Positions 49,139-59,441 of a stretch of 64,000 nucleotides of DNA are shown here, one piece after another; the stretch's first letter is position 1; each line of letters opens with the position of its first letter. Under the pieces are notes generated by a model. It did not search any database, was not told where the DNA came from, and saw only the letters and a list, made by a program, of their open reading frames with translations. The DNA lies in contig NZ_JANUHA010000015.1 in assembly GCF_024753255.1 (NCBI RefSeq), positions 83,488 to 147,487 on the forward strand, in the 5' to 3' direction. This DNA is from Massilia agri. Lineage in GTDB: Bacteria; Pseudomonadota; Gammaproteobacteria; Burkholderiales; Burkholderiaceae_D. A program made the translations under genes and the position numbers.

Positions 49139-52100
49139 ATGCCGCCACATCCGACCGACCACTACGCCTCCGGCCCGCGCCCGCTGTGGCGGCGCGCCGC
49201 GCCATGGGTGGCCGGGGTGGCGCTGTCGTTCGCGGTCGGGCTGCTGTTCCATTCCCTGGCCCTGGGCGCCGTCGAAGACGACTCGCGGCGCCGTTTCGAC
49301 AATGTGGCCCAGGTGGCGCGCGAGCGGGTGGCCGCCGCCATCGCCTCGTACGCGCGGGTGCTGCGCGGCCTGAGCGCGCTGCACACGGCCGGCGAAGCGC
49401 CGCTCGACCGGCTGCGCTTTCACCGCTACGTCACGGCGCTCGGCCTGCCCGAGCAGTTCCCGGCGATCGAGGCGGTCTCCTTCGTCGCCTGGGTGCCGGA
49501 TGCCCGGCGCGGCGCCTTCGTTGCCGCCGTGCGTGCCGACGACAGCGTGCGGCCCGGCGGCTATCCGGCCTTCGACATCCGCCCCGCCGGACGCCGCCCC
49601 CATTACCAGGTGATCGCCTGGATCGAACCGAGCGACCTGCCCGATGACCGCCTCGGGGTCGACATCGCCGTCCACCCGGGCGTGGCCGCCGCCCTGGCGC
49701 GCTCGCGCGACAGCGGCGGCATCAGCGCCTCCGGCCAGGTGGTGCGCATCACGCGCCCGACGCCTTCCACGGTGCTCGGCATGCGCGAACCGATCTACCT
49801 CGGCGGCGGCCTGCCGGCCACTGTCGAGGAGCGCCGCGCGCGCTACCTGGGCAGCGTCGGCATCGCCTTCTCGGTCGAGAAGCTGGTGGCGCGCGCGCTC
49901 GGGCCGGCGCAGGGGCAGCCGGTGGCCTTCAGCCTCTACACGGAAACCGCGCCGAGCCACGACCTGCCCGCCGACCGGCCGCTCGCCCTGCAGGCCGGCG
50001 ACCGGCTGCTGTTTGGCCCCGAGGTGCGCGGCCGGTCGGGGATCGATGCCCCGCGCTTCACCACGCTGCTGCCGATCGACTACGCCGGCACCCGCTGGAA
50101 GGCGCATTTCACGGCCTCCCGCGCCGACATGGTGGTGGGCTACGACCGCTACCTGCCGCTGCTCGCCTTTTGCGCCGGCCTCGGCGGAACATTGCTGGCC
50201 TTCGCCTTTCTCCAGAACCTGATGCGCTCGCGCCGCGTGGCCCTCGACCAGCGCCTGCTGCTCGACTCGGTGCTGGACAACCTCGACGCCTACGTCTACC
50301 TGAAGGATGGCGAGCGCCGCTTCCTGTACGTGAACGCCAAGTGCGCCGCGCTGATCAAGCTGCCCGCGTCAAGCGTGGTGGGGCGGCGCGACATCGACCT
50401 GGTGCCCGGCCACCAGGCCGATGCTTCCTGGGAGCGCGACCGCGAGGTGCTCGAGAGCGGCCGCCGCAGCGCAACCCAGGTCGAGCACATCCAGCCCGAC
50501 GGCAGCATCCGCCAGATGTGGAGTGTGCGCGTGCCGCTGCAGCACGAAGGCGCGCCGCCGGCCGTGCTGTGCGTCTCGACCGACATCACGACGCTGCACG
50601 AGCTGAAAGCGCGCGCCGACGCGGCCAACCAGGCCAAGAGCGACTTCCTGTCGAACATGAGCCACGAGATCCGCACGCCGATGAACAGCATCATCGGCAT
50701 GACGCACCTGGCGCTGCAGTCGAACACCGACCCGGCCCAGCGCGGCTACCTCGACAAGATCTACCACTCGGGCCAGCACCTGCTGGGCATCATCAACGAC
50801 ATCCTCGACTTTTCCAAGATCGAGGCCGGCAAGCTGGAACTCGACGCCGTCGGCTTCATGCTGGACGCGCTGCTGCACAACGTCGAGTTGCAGCTGGGCC
50901 AGGCGGCGGCGGGCAAGGGACTGGGCTTCGACGTCGAGGTGGCGCCCGAGCTGATGCGTCCGGTGCGCGGCGACCCGCTGCGCCTCGAGCAGGTGCTGCT
51001 GAACTTCGCCGGCAACGCCATCAAGTTCTCCGAGCATGGCCGCATCGAGCTGCGCGCCCGGCTGGCGCGCGCCTTCGGTCCCGAACTGCTGGTGCGCTTC
51101 GAGGTGCGCGACAACGGCATCGGCATCGCGCCCGAACACCAGGCCGGCCTGTTCAGGCCCTTCCACCAGGCCGACCAGTCGACCACCCGGCGCCATGGCG
51201 GCACCGGCCTCGGGCTCGTGATCAGCAAGCAGCTGGCGGAACTGATGGGCGGCGAGGTCGGGGTCGAAAGCAGTCCAGGCATGGGCAGCACCTTCTGGTT
51301 CACCGCCAGGCTGCGCCTCGAGGAGAGCGCCGCCACCGCCGGCCTGGGCGCGGCCCCGTCGCCGCAGGCGCCGCGCCTGGACGGCTGCGCCGTGCTGCTG
51401 GTCGAGGACAATCCCTTCAACCAGCAGGTCGGACGCGAACTGCTGGCCCAGGCCGGCGCCGCGGTGGTGGTGGCCGGCAACGGCCAGGAAGCGCTCGACG
51501 AGATGGCGCGCCACCGCTTCGACTGCGTGCTGATGGACGTGCAGATGCCGGTCATGGACGGCCTGGCGGCGACCCGCCGGATTCGCGCCGACCCGGCGCT
51601 TGCGGACACCCTGGTGATCGCGATGACGGCCAATGCCGGGGTCGACGACCGCAGGCGCTGCCTGGAAGCGGGCATGAACGAATTCCTGTCCAAGCCGGTG
51701 GTGCCGGAACTGCTGGCGGCGACCATCGCGCGCTGCCTCGGGCGAACCTCGGCGCCGGCGCCGGACGTGGCGCCGCAGCCACAGCCGGGCACGGGACCGA
51801 TCGACCTCGCGCTGCTGGAAGCCACCTTCGACGGGGACCGTGAACGCATGCGTAAATATGCCTTCATGTTCCTGGCGACCACGCGCGACGCCCTGGCCGA
51901 GATCGACGTCGCCCTCACCAAGGGCGACCTGGCGGCCGCGGCGGCGGTGGCGCACCGCATCAAGTCCTCGGCGCGGGCGGTGGGAGCGATCGCCTTCGCC
52001 GCCGTCTGCGAGGACCTGGAAGGGCAGGAAGGGCGCCCGGCCCAGGCGCGGGCGCTGGCGGCCCGGCTGCGGGCCCAGCTGGCGCGTATCGAACGCGACG

Positions 52101-52144
52101 TCACGGCCAGGCTCGGCGCCCGGGAGGCAGACCAATCCTCGTAG
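49139..52144 (+). CDS. CHASE-domain hybrid histidine kinase with PAS, receiver and Hpt
   Basis: 1001 residues. Membrane helix about 19-41, periplasmic CHASE domain about 80-265 ([52 protein letters not shown]), helix about 335-358, PAS about 375-490 ([25 protein letters not shown]), HisKA with [16 protein letters not shown], HATPase ([35 protein letters not shown]), receiver about 755-870 ([12 protein letters not shown], acceptor in [11 protein letters not shown]) and a C-terminal Hpt with [14 protein letters not shown] BarA/ArcB-like phosphorelay protein that would pass phosphate to an unlinked regulator. The TAG stop (52142-52144) lies in the left end of repeat copy 3. Confidence 0.94.
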   Translation: MPPHPTDHYASGPRPLWRRAAPWVAGVALSFAVGLLFHSLALGAVEDDSRRRFDNVAQVARERVAAAIASYARVLRGLSALHTAGEAPLDRLRFHRYVTALGLPEQFPAIEAVSFVAWVPDARRGAFVAAVRADDSVRPGGYPAFDIRPAGRRPHYQVIAWIEPSDLPDDRLGVDIAVHPGVAAALARSRDSGGISASGQVVRITRPTPSTVLGMREPIYLGGGLPATVEERRARYLGSVGIAFSVEKLVARALGPAQGQPVAFSLYTETAPSHDLPADRPLALQAGDRLLFGPEVRGRSGIDAPRFTTLLPIDYAGTRWKAHFTASRADMVVGYDRYLPLLAFCAGLGGTLLAFAFLQNLMRSRRVALDQRLLLDSVLDNLDAYVYLKDGERRFLYVNAKCAALIKLPASSVVGRRDIDLVPGHQADASWERDREVLESGRRSATQVEHIQPDGSIRQMWSVRVPLQHEGAPPAVLCVSTDITTLHELKARADAANQAKSDFLSNMSHEIRTPMNSIIGMTHLALQSNTDPAQRGYLDKIYHSGQHLLGIINDILDFSKIEAGKLELDAVGFMLDALLHNVELQLGQAAAGKGLGFDVEVAPELMRPVRGDPLRLEQVLLNFAGNAIKFSEHGRIELRARLARAFGPELLVRFEVRDNGIGIAPEHQAGLFRPFHQADQSTTRRHGGTGLGLVISKQLAELMGGEVGVESSPGMGSTFWFTARLRLEESAATAGLGAAPSPQAPRLDGCAVLLVEDNPFNQQVGRELLAQAGAAVVVAGNGQEALDEMARHRFDCVLMDVQMPVMDGLAATRRIRADPALADTLVIAMTANAGVDDRRRCLEAGMNEFLSKPVVPELLAATIARCLGRTSAPAPDVAPQPQPGTGPIDLALLEATFDGDRERMRKYAFMFLATTRDALAEIDVALTKGDLAAAAAVAHRIKSSARAVGAIAFAAVCEDLEGQEGRPAQARALAARLRAQLARIERDVTARLGAREADQSS

Positions 52145-52286
52145 GGTGGACGGGGACGCCTAGTCGGCTTCGCCGTCCGCGCGTTCAACTACCTTGTGAA
52201 TGGATGCGCTGCTTGCAATTCACATACTGTTTGAACGCGCGGACGGGAATTCAGTCCACTGGACTAAATTCCCCCGTCCACCCTAC
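52141..52286. repeat. MITE-like inverted repeat, copy 3
   Basis: 146 bp bounded by GTAGGGTGGACGG and CCGTCCACCCTAC. Shares CGCCGTCCGCGCGTTCAACT, TTGAACGCGCGGACGGG and the inner palindrome CAGTCCACTGGACT with the other copies. The left end provides the stop codon of the CHASE kinase; the right end is 85 bp before the recC start and may hold part of its upstream region. Confidence 0.85.
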
Positions 52287-52371
52287 GACAAAGCGCCGTG
52301 GCGAACGCCTTGCACTTTCGCCAGCGCCTCAAAAAGAGTATCCTTGGCGCCTGAGCAGCCCAACCATACCG

Positions 52372-55300
52372 ATGTCTTCCCCGATCACCCCCGGCTTGTT
52401 AATTTTGCATGGCAACCAGATGGAGTTGCTGCGCAGCGCCATGTTCGACTGGATCCGCAGCCACCCGCTCGGCCCCCTCGAGCAGGAGACGATCCTGGTG
52501 CAGTCGAACGGGGTGGCCGAGTGGCTGAAAATCGCCCTGGCCGAGGACATGGGCGTGTGCGCCGCCACCCGCGTGGCGCTGCCGGCGCGCTTCCTGTGGG
52601 AAGCCTACCGCGGCATGCTGGGGCGCGACCGCGTACCCACCCGCGCCCCTTTCGACAAGGACCCGCTGACCTGGCGCCTGATGCGCCTGCTGCCGGGGCT
52701 GATGCACGACGCGAGTTACGCCCCGCTGGCGCAATTCCTCGGTGACGGCTGCCCGGAGCGCCGCCTGCAACTGGCCCAGCGCCTGGCCGACCTCTACGAC
52801 CAGTACCAGGTCTACCGCGCCGACTGGCTCGAAGACTGGGAAGCGGGCCGCGACCAGCTGCGCCGGGCTGTGGGCGACCCGGTGCCGCTCGGCCCGGACC
52901 TGAAATGGCAGGCCTGCCTGTGGCGCGAGATCCACGCCAGCCTGGCGCAGGAAGACCGCGTCACCGGCCGCGCCACCATCCACCAGCAATTCCTGGCGGC
53001 GATCGAATCGGGCCGCAAGCCCGTGTCGCCGCTGCCGCGCCGGGTGATCCTGTTCGGCATGTCGACCCTGCCGTACCAGACCCTGCAGGCGATCGCCGCG
53101 CTGTCGCGCCACACGCAGGTGCTGTTCGCGGTGCCGAATCCCTGCCGCTTCTACTGGGGCGACATCATCGAGGGCCGCGAACTGCTGAAGGCCGCGCGCA
53201 GGCGCCAGCCGAGCCGTCCGGGGCTCGAGCTCGCCGCCGTGCCGCTGGAAGAGCTGCATGCCCACGCCCATCCGCTGCTGGCGAGCTGGGGCCGGCAGGG
53301 ACGCGACTTCGTGCGCATGCTGGACGAATTCGACAACGGCGAAGGCGCGCGTTACGAAAACATGCGCGTCGACCTGTTCGACGACGAGGAGGGCAGTTCG
53401 CTGCTGTCCCAGGTGCAGGCGGCGATCCGCGACCTGCTGCCGCCCTCGGAACACCCGCAGGCGCCGCCCGCGCTTGAGGACCGTTCGATCGAGTTCCACA
53501 TCACCCACAGCGTGCAGCGCGAAGTCGAGGTGCTGCACGACCAGCTGCTGTCCTGGTTCGCCCAGGACCCGAGCCTGCGTCCGCGCGACGTGGTCGTGAT
53601 GGTGCCCGACATCGATACCTTCTCGGCCGCCATCCACGCCGTGTTCGACCAGCACCGCAGCAAGGACCCGCGCCACATTCCCTTCGAGATCGGCGACGTG
53701 CGCGACCGCAGCGTGAATCCGCTGCTGGTGGCGCTCGAGTGGCTGCTGCGCCTGCCGCAACAGCGCTGCCGCCAGAGCGAGGTGCGCGACCTGCTGGACG
53801 TGCCGGCGGTGGCCGGCCGCTATGGCCTGGTCGCCGAGGACCTGCCCATCCTGGGCCGCTGGATCGAAGGCTCCGGCGTGCGCTGGGGCCTGGACCGCGA
53901 ACACCGCGCCGGCCTCGGCCTCGGCTCGGCCGGCGAGCAGAACGCCTGGATCTTCGGCGTGCGCCGCATGCTGCTCGGCTACGCCAGCGGCGCAGGCGCC
54001 AGCTTCGGTGATATCGAGCCGTATGCGGAAGTGGGCGGCCTGGACGCGGCGCTGGCCGGTTCGCTGGCCCAGTTCATCGAGACCTTGCTGGCATGGCGCG
54101 CCGAACTCGTGAAGCCGCGCACGCCGGGCGAATGGGGCGTGGCGGCGCGCGCGCTGCTGCACGCCTTCTTCCACCCGAGCAGCGAGGCCGATCGCCTGAC
54201 GCTGGCCCAGCTGAACGAAGCGCTGCAGTGCTGGCTGGAGACCGTCGATGCCGCGGAGTTCGACGAACCGGTGCCCCTGAGCGTAATGCGCGAAGCCTGG
54301 CTGGCGGAGCTCGACCAGCCGACCCTGAACCACCAGTTCGTCTCGGGCGGCGTGACCTTCTGTACCCTGATGCCGATGCGCGCCGTGCCTTTCCGCGTGG
54401 TCTGCCTGCTCGGCATGAACGACGGCGACTTCCCGCGCCGTGCGAGCCAGGCGGACTTCGACCTGCTGGCGCTGCCCGGCATGGCGCGTCCCGGCGACCG
54501 TTCGCGCCGCGACGACGACCGCTACCTGATGCTGGAAGCGCTGCTGTCCGCGCGCGACAAGCTCTACGTGAGCTGGGTCGGCCGCAATGTGCGCGACAAC
54601 AGCGAGCAGCCGGCTTCGGTGCTGGTCGCCCAGTTGCGCGACTACCTGAAGGCCGGCTGGAACCTCGACCTGTCCGAACGCACGGTCGAACACGCGCTGC
54701 AGCCCTTCAGCCGCCGCTATTTCGAGCGCGGCGGCTTGCTCACCTATGCGGGCGAATGGCGCTCGGCGCACGGCCTGGAAGAGGGCGGGCGCCTGGGCGA
54801 CGCGCTGCCGCCCTACGAGCTGGAGCCGGGCTTCGTGCTGAAACTCGGCGAGCTGGCCGCGTTCCTGCGCCAGCCGGCCCGCTACTTCTTCCGCCGCCGC
54901 CTGGGCGTGGTCTTCGCCGACGCCGCCGTGGTGGGCGAGGACGAGGAACCGTTCTCCCTCGATGCACTGGAACGTTACTTCATCGAAGATCACCTGCTCG
55001 ACGACAGCGGTGAGCCCGAGACGCTCCATGCCGTGCGCAGCACCTTGAACGAGCGCGCCTCGCGCCTGGCGCGCGAAGGCGTGCTGCCGATCGGCCTTGT
55101 CGGCCGCCAGTGGCAGCAGGAGCTGGTCGAGGGCCTGGTGCCGGTGCGCAGCGCCTGGCTGTCCCTGGGCGCGCGCTTCCCGCACGCGGCGCCCAAGCGC
55201 GCCGTCAGCCTCGCACTGAACGATGCGCATGGGGAACACCTTGTGCTGGACGACTGGATCGACCGCCTGCGCACCAATGGCGAGGAAACCGCCTGGCTGA

Positions 55301-55782
55301 TGCAGGTGTCGTCGAAGGTGCTGGACAAGGAGGGACGCCCGCGCGGCGACAAGCTGATCAAGCCCTGGCTGCGCCAACTGGCCGCCAGCGCCTCCGGCAT
55401 GCCGGTCGCCGGCCACCTGGTGGCGCGCGACGCGGTGCTCACCATGGCGCCGCTCGATCCGGTCGAGGCGGCGGCCATGCTGCACGACCTGGCCGACCTG
55501 TGGCGCAGGAACCTGGACCGTCCGTTGGCCGTCGCATGCAAGACAGCGCTGGCCCTGCTGCGCGAGGGCGGGAAGGACGCCGACGCGCGCCTGGTCTACG
55601 ATGGCGGCTACGAGAGGTCGGGCGAGGTGGCGGAACTGTGCCTTGCGCGCCTGTGGCCGGATTTTTCCAGCCTGGCGGCCGCAGGCGACTGGCCGCACAT
55701 CGCGCGTGACCTGTATGGTCCGCTGGCCGACTGGATCGAGTCGAGCGTGCAGGTGGCGCCGCTCGGGGGAGGCGAGGCATGA
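52372..55782 (+). CDS. recC: Exodeoxyribonuclease V subunit gamma (RecC)
   Basis: 1136 residues starting at ATG 52372, where homology-like sequence begins (ITPGLLILHGNQMELLRSAMFDWIRSHPLGPLEQETILVQSNGVAEWLKIALAEDMGVCAATRVALPARFLWEAYRGML). RecC holds the Chi-recognition channel in the RecBCD helicase-nuclease that processes double-strand breaks. Other typical segments: VILFGMSTLPYQTLQAIAALSRHTQVLFAVPNPCRFYW, VMVPDIDTFSAAIHAVF, GGVTFCTLMPMRAVPFRVVCLLGMNDGDFPRR. The helicase motifs are degenerate as normal for RecC. Overlaps recB by 4 bases (ATGA). Confidence 0.95.
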   Translation: MSSPITPGLLILHGNQMELLRSAMFDWIRSHPLGPLEQETILVQSNGVAEWLKIALAEDMGVCAATRVALPARFLWEAYRGMLGRDRVPTRAPFDKDPLTWRLMRLLPGLMHDASYAPLAQFLGDGCPERRLQLAQRLADLYDQYQVYRADWLEDWEAGRDQLRRAVGDPVPLGPDLKWQACLWREIHASLAQEDRVTGRATIHQQFLAAIESGRKPVSPLPRRVILFGMSTLPYQTLQAIAALSRHTQVLFAVPNPCRFYWGDIIEGRELLKAARRRQPSRPGLELAAVPLEELHAHAHPLLASWGRQGRDFVRMLDEFDNGEGARYENMRVDLFDDEEGSSLLSQVQAAIRDLLPPSEHPQAPPALEDRSIEFHITHSVQREVEVLHDQLLSWFAQDPSLRPRDVVVMVPDIDTFSAAIHAVFDQHRSKDPRHIPFEIGDVRDRSVNPLLVALEWLLRLPQQRCRQSEVRDLLDVPAVAGRYGLVAEDLPILGRWIEGSGVRWGLDREHRAGLGLGSAGEQNAWIFGVRRMLLGYASGAGASFGDIEPYAEVGGLDAALAGSLAQFIETLLAWRAELVKPRTPGEWGVAARALLHAFFHPSSEADRLTLAQLNEALQCWLETVDAAEFDEPVPLSVMREAWLAELDQPTLNHQFVSGGVTFCTLMPMRAVPFRVVCLLGMNDGDFPRRASQADFDLLALPGMARPGDRSRRDDDRYLMLEALLSARDKLYVSWVGRNVRDNSEQPASVLVAQLRDYLKAGWNLDLSERTVEHALQPFSRRYFERGGLLTYAGEWRSAHGLEEGGRLGDALPPYELEPGFVLKLGELAAFLRQPARYFFRRRLGVVFADAAVVGEDEEPFSLDALERYFIEDHLLDDSGEPETLHAVRSTLNERASRLAREGVLPIGLVGRQWQQELVEGLVPVRSAWLSLGARFPHAAPKRAVSLALNDAHGEHLVLDDWIDRLRTNGEETAWLMQVSSKVLDKEGRPRGDKLIKPWLRQLAASASGMPVAGHLVARDAVLTMAPLDPVEAAAMLHDLADLWRRNLDRPLAVACKTALALLREGGKDADARLVYDGGYERSGEVAELCLARLWPDFSSLAAAGDWPHIARDLYGPLADWIESSVQVAPLGGGEA

Positions 55783-58700
55783 GCCAGCACCTGGAACCCT
55801 TGGGCTTTCCGCTGCATGGCACGCGCCTGATCGAGGCCTCGGCCGGCACCGGCAAGACCTGGACCATCGCCGCCCTCTACCTGCGCCTGGTGCTGGGCCA
55901 TGGCGGCGAGGCCGCCTTCCCGCGTCCGCTTCTGCCGAGCGAAATCCTGGTCATGACCTTCACCCGCGCCGCCACGCGCGAGCTGGCCAATCGCGTGCGC
56001 GAGCGCCTGGTCGAGGCGGCGGCCTACTTTCGCGGCCAGCTCGACATCGACGATCCCTACCTGCGCGCGCTGCAGGGCGCCTATCCGGACGAGGGCGAGC
56101 GCAACGTCGCCGCCCACCGCCTGGTGCTGGCGGCGGAAACCATGGACGAGGCGGCGATCTTCACCATCGACGCCTGGTGCCAGCGCATGCTGCGCGAGCA
56201 CGCCTTCGACTCGGGCAGTCTGTTCGACGAAGAGCTGGTGAGCGACGAACGCGCCCTGTTCGAGGACGCGGCCCACGACTACTGGCGCCAGCACGTCTAT
56301 CCGCTCGGCGCGAACGCACTGGCCACGGTGCTGGATTCCTGGGGCGACGTCGAGGCCTTGAAACGTGACGTGCGCGAGCTGGTCAAGCGCACCCACCTGC
56401 TGGAGCCCTGCGGGGAAGAGCCGCTGGGCGTGCTGGTCGCGCGCCTGCAGCAGGCCCAGTGGGCGGAGCTGGCGCGCCTGAAGGAAGGCTGGCTGGATCG
56501 CGCCGACGAGATGGAGCGCTGGATCGCCGGACACCGCGAGCGCCAGCCGAAGTGCTTCAACGGCACGATGATGAAAGCGGCATCTCTGGTCCAGTGGTTC
56601 GAGGCGCTGCGCGCATGGGCGCTTGATCCCCGGATGTTGACGCCGGACCTGAACGAGACGGCCTGGCGCCGCCTGACGCCGGGCGGAATCGAAGAAGCAT
56701 TCGCCAAGAACTTCCAGGCCGAGGTGCCGTCCTGCTTCGGCTGCATCGCGCCCCTGCAGGAAGCGCTGCGGCAGCTCCAGCCGCTTGCGCATGCGCTGCT
56801 GCGCCACGCCTCCCACCACATCGCGGCCCGCATCCGCGAGCTGAAGGCGCGCAATCGCCAGTTCGGGTTCGCCGACATGCTCGAGCGCCTCAAGACAGCC
56901 CTCGAGGGCCCGAACGGCGAGGCGCTGCGCCAGCGCATCGTGCTGCAGTTCCCGGTGGCGATGGTCGACGAATTCCAGGACACCTCGCCGGACCAGTACC
57001 GCATCTTCGATTTGCTCTACCGCGTCGCCGCCAACGACCCGCAGCAGGGGCTGTTCCTGATCGGCGACCCGAAGCAGTCGATCTATGGCTTCCGCGGCGC
57101 CGACATCCACAGCTACCTGGCCGCGCGCCGCGCCACGCAAGGGCGCCACTACCAGCTCGGGACCAACTACCGTTCGACTGCTCAACTGGTCGAGGCGGTG
57201 AACCAGCTGTTCCGGCATGCCGAGGAAGACCCTGACGGCTATCCGGCCGGCGCCTTCCGCTTCCGCAAGGGCATCGAAAATCCGCTGCCCTTCGAGGCGG
57301 TGCAAGCCAAAGGCCACCGCGAGCGCCTGGTGGGGGCCGACGGGCCCGCGCATGCGATGTCGGTCTGCTGCGCCGGTCCGATGAACCAGGACGAGTACCG
57401 CGAATTCTTCGCCCAGCACTGCGCCGAACACATCGTCGGCCTGCTGGGCGACGAGCGGGTCGGCTTTTCAAGCGGCGAACGTTTCCGCCGCCTGATGCCG
57501 GCCGACGTCGCCATCCTGGTGCGCGACCGTCGCGAGGCCGCCGCCGTGCGCCGCGCCCTGGTCGAGCGCAAGGTGGCCAGCGTCTACCTGTCCGACAAGG
57601 ACTCGGTGGTCAAGAGCGAAGAGGCGGCCGACGTGCTGCGCTGGCTGTACGCGGTCGCCAATCCGCTCGACGGCGTGCTGGCGCGCGCGGCCTTCGCCAC
57701 CCGCACGGCAGGGTTGCCGCTGGGGGAACTGGCCAGCCTGTCCGCCGACGAGGCGGCCTGGGAAGCGCGCGTCGAACAGCTGAAGAACCTGCACGGCGCC
57801 TGGCAGCGCCAGGGCGTGCTGGCCATGCTGCGCCGCTTCGTCCACGAACTCGGCCTGCCGGCCCGCCTGCTGCGCGAACCGGGCGGCGAGCGGCGCCTGA
57901 CCAACCTGCTGCACCTGGCCGAGCTGCTGCAGGAAGCCAGCGCCCAGCTGGAAGGCGAGCAGGCCCTGATCCGCTGGCTGGCCGAGGAGATCGAGAGCGT
58001 CGGCGAGGACCAGGGCGAGAATAGCGGGCGGGTGCTGCGCCTGGAGAGCGACGCCGAACTCGTGAAGGTGGTCACGGTGCACAAGTCCAAGGGCCTGGAG
58101 TATCCGCTGGTCTACCTGCCGTTTGCCGTCACGGCGCGCCGCACCGAGAAGGGAAAGCGCAGCTTCTTCGAGTTCGTCACCGACGATGGCGCGCGCCGTC
58201 TCGACCTGTGGCAGGGCGACGAGGCGCTGCAGGCGGTCGACCGCGCGCGCCTGGAGGAAGACCTGCGCCTGCTCTACGTGGCACTGACGCGCGCACGCCA
58301 CTTCCTGTGGCTGGGCGTGGCGCCGATCAGCGGCCGCAGCAGAACCGGGAATCACCTGCACGATTCAGCCCTCGGCTACCTGCTGGGCGGCGGCGCGAAG
58401 ATCGAGGCCGAACGCCTGCGCGAGCGCCTGGAGCAGCTGCGCGGGAATGTCGAGGGCATCGTGCTGCACGACCTGACGACGCTTGATGCACGCACCCTGC
58501 TGGCGAGGGAGGATGTGCGCCCGGACCTGCTGGCGCCGCCGCGCTACGAGGCGCGTTTCGAGAAGGACTGGTCGATCGGCTCGTTTACATCGCTGGTGCG
58601 TCACGCAGCGCATCGTCCCGACCTTGCACCGCCGACGCCGATGACCGCGCAGGAAGCGACGCTGCTGGAAGAAGACCCGCAGCTGACCACGCCGCCGCGC

Positions 58701-59441
58701 ATCGAGGACACGCCCTGGCACCGCTTCCCGCGCGGTTCGGTGCCCGGCAATTTCATGCACGAGCAGCTCGAATGGATGGCGCAGGAGGGCTTCCACCAGG
58801 CCGACGAGCCGGAATTCCTCGCGCGCCTCGGCCAGCGCATCGATCGCGCCGGCTGGGGCCACCGCCAGGAAGATGCGCTGGCCTGGCTGCACATGGTCGC
58901 GACGACGCCGCTGCCGCCGATCGGCATCGCCCTGTGCGGCCTGCGCGATCCGGTGCCGGAGCTGGAATTCTGGTTCCCCAGCGAGCGCCTCGATGCGGTG
59001 AAGCTGGACCAGCTTCTCCGCACCCACATCCTGCGTGGCCTCGAGCGCCCGGTCCTGCCGGAGCGTGTGCTGCACGGGATGCTCAAGGGCTTCGCCGACC
59101 TCGTGTTCGAGCACGATGGCCGCTTCTGGGTGCTCGACTACAAGACCAATGCGCTCGGTCCGGGCGACAGTGCCTATACCCGGGCCGCGATGGAACTCGG
59201 CATGCTGGACCACCGCTACGACATCCAGGCCACGATCTACACGCTGGCCCTGCACCGCCTGCTGCGCGCGCGCCTGGGCGACAGCTATTCTCCGCGCCGC
59301 CAGCTGGGCGGGGCGATCTTCCTCTTCCTGCGCGGGATCGCGAACGAGGACACGCGCGGCTGCTGCGTGTTGCCGCCGGATTTCGAACTGCTGGGTGGGC
59401 TGGAAAGCCTGCTGGACAAGGACGGCCATGGCGAAGCCTGA
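55779..59441 (+). CDS. recB: Exodeoxyribonuclease V subunit beta (RecB helicase-nuclease)
   Basis: 1220 residues. SF1A helicase motifs: I ASAGTGKTWTI, Ia ILVMTFTRAATRELANR, II MVDEFQDTSPDQ, III IGDPKQSIYGFRGADI, IV LGTNYRST, V VVTVHKSKGLEYPLVYLPF, VI EDLRLLYVALTRARHFLW. The C-terminal nuclease domain has GSVPGNFMHEQLEWM (His), ELEFWFPS, GFADLVFEHDGRFWVLDYKTNALG with catalytic Asp and Lys of LDYKTN, and YTRAAMELGMLDHRYDIQATIYTLALHR. It unwinds and degrades DNA ends and loads RecA after Chi. Ends 14 bases into recD. Confidence 0.97.
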   Translation: MSQHLEPLGFPLHGTRLIEASAGTGKTWTIAALYLRLVLGHGGEAAFPRPLLPSEILVMTFTRAATRELANRVRERLVEAAAYFRGQLDIDDPYLRALQGAYPDEGERNVAAHRLVLAAETMDEAAIFTIDAWCQRMLREHAFDSGSLFDEELVSDERALFEDAAHDYWRQHVYPLGANALATVLDSWGDVEALKRDVRELVKRTHLLEPCGEEPLGVLVARLQQAQWAELARLKEGWLDRADEMERWIAGHRERQPKCFNGTMMKAASLVQWFEALRAWALDPRMLTPDLNETAWRRLTPGGIEEAFAKNFQAEVPSCFGCIAPLQEALRQLQPLAHALLRHASHHIAARIRELKARNRQFGFADMLERLKTALEGPNGEALRQRIVLQFPVAMVDEFQDTSPDQYRIFDLLYRVAANDPQQGLFLIGDPKQSIYGFRGADIHSYLAARRATQGRHYQLGTNYRSTAQLVEAVNQLFRHAEEDPDGYPAGAFRFRKGIENPLPFEAVQAKGHRERLVGADGPAHAMSVCCAGPMNQDEYREFFAQHCAEHIVGLLGDERVGFSSGERFRRLMPADVAILVRDRREAAAVRRALVERKVASVYLSDKDSVVKSEEAADVLRWLYAVANPLDGVLARAAFATRTAGLPLGELASLSADEAAWEARVEQLKNLHGAWQRQGVLAMLRRFVHELGLPARLLREPGGERRLTNLLHLAELLQEASAQLEGEQALIRWLAEEIESVGEDQGENSGRVLRLESDAELVKVVTVHKSKGLEYPLVYLPFAVTARRTEKGKRSFFEFVTDDGARRLDLWQGDEALQAVDRARLEEDLRLLYVALTRARHFLWLGVAPISGRSRTGNHLHDSALGYLLGGGAKIEAERLRERLEQLRGNVEGIVLHDLTTLDARTLLAREDVRPDLLAPPRYEARFEKDWSIGSFTSLVRHAAHRPDLAPPTPMTAQEATLLEEDPQLTTPPRIEDTPWHRFPRGSVPGNFMHEQLEWMAQEGFHQADEPEFLARLGQRIDRAGWGHRQEDALAWLHMVATTPLPPIGIALCGLRDPVPELEFWFPSERLDAVKLDQLLRTHILRGLERPVLPERVLHGMLKGFADLVFEHDGRFWVLDYKTNALGPGDSAYTRAAMELGMLDHRYDIQATIYTLALHRLLRARLGDSYSPRRQLGGAIFLFLRGIANEDTRGCCVLPPDFELLGGLESLLDKDGHGEA

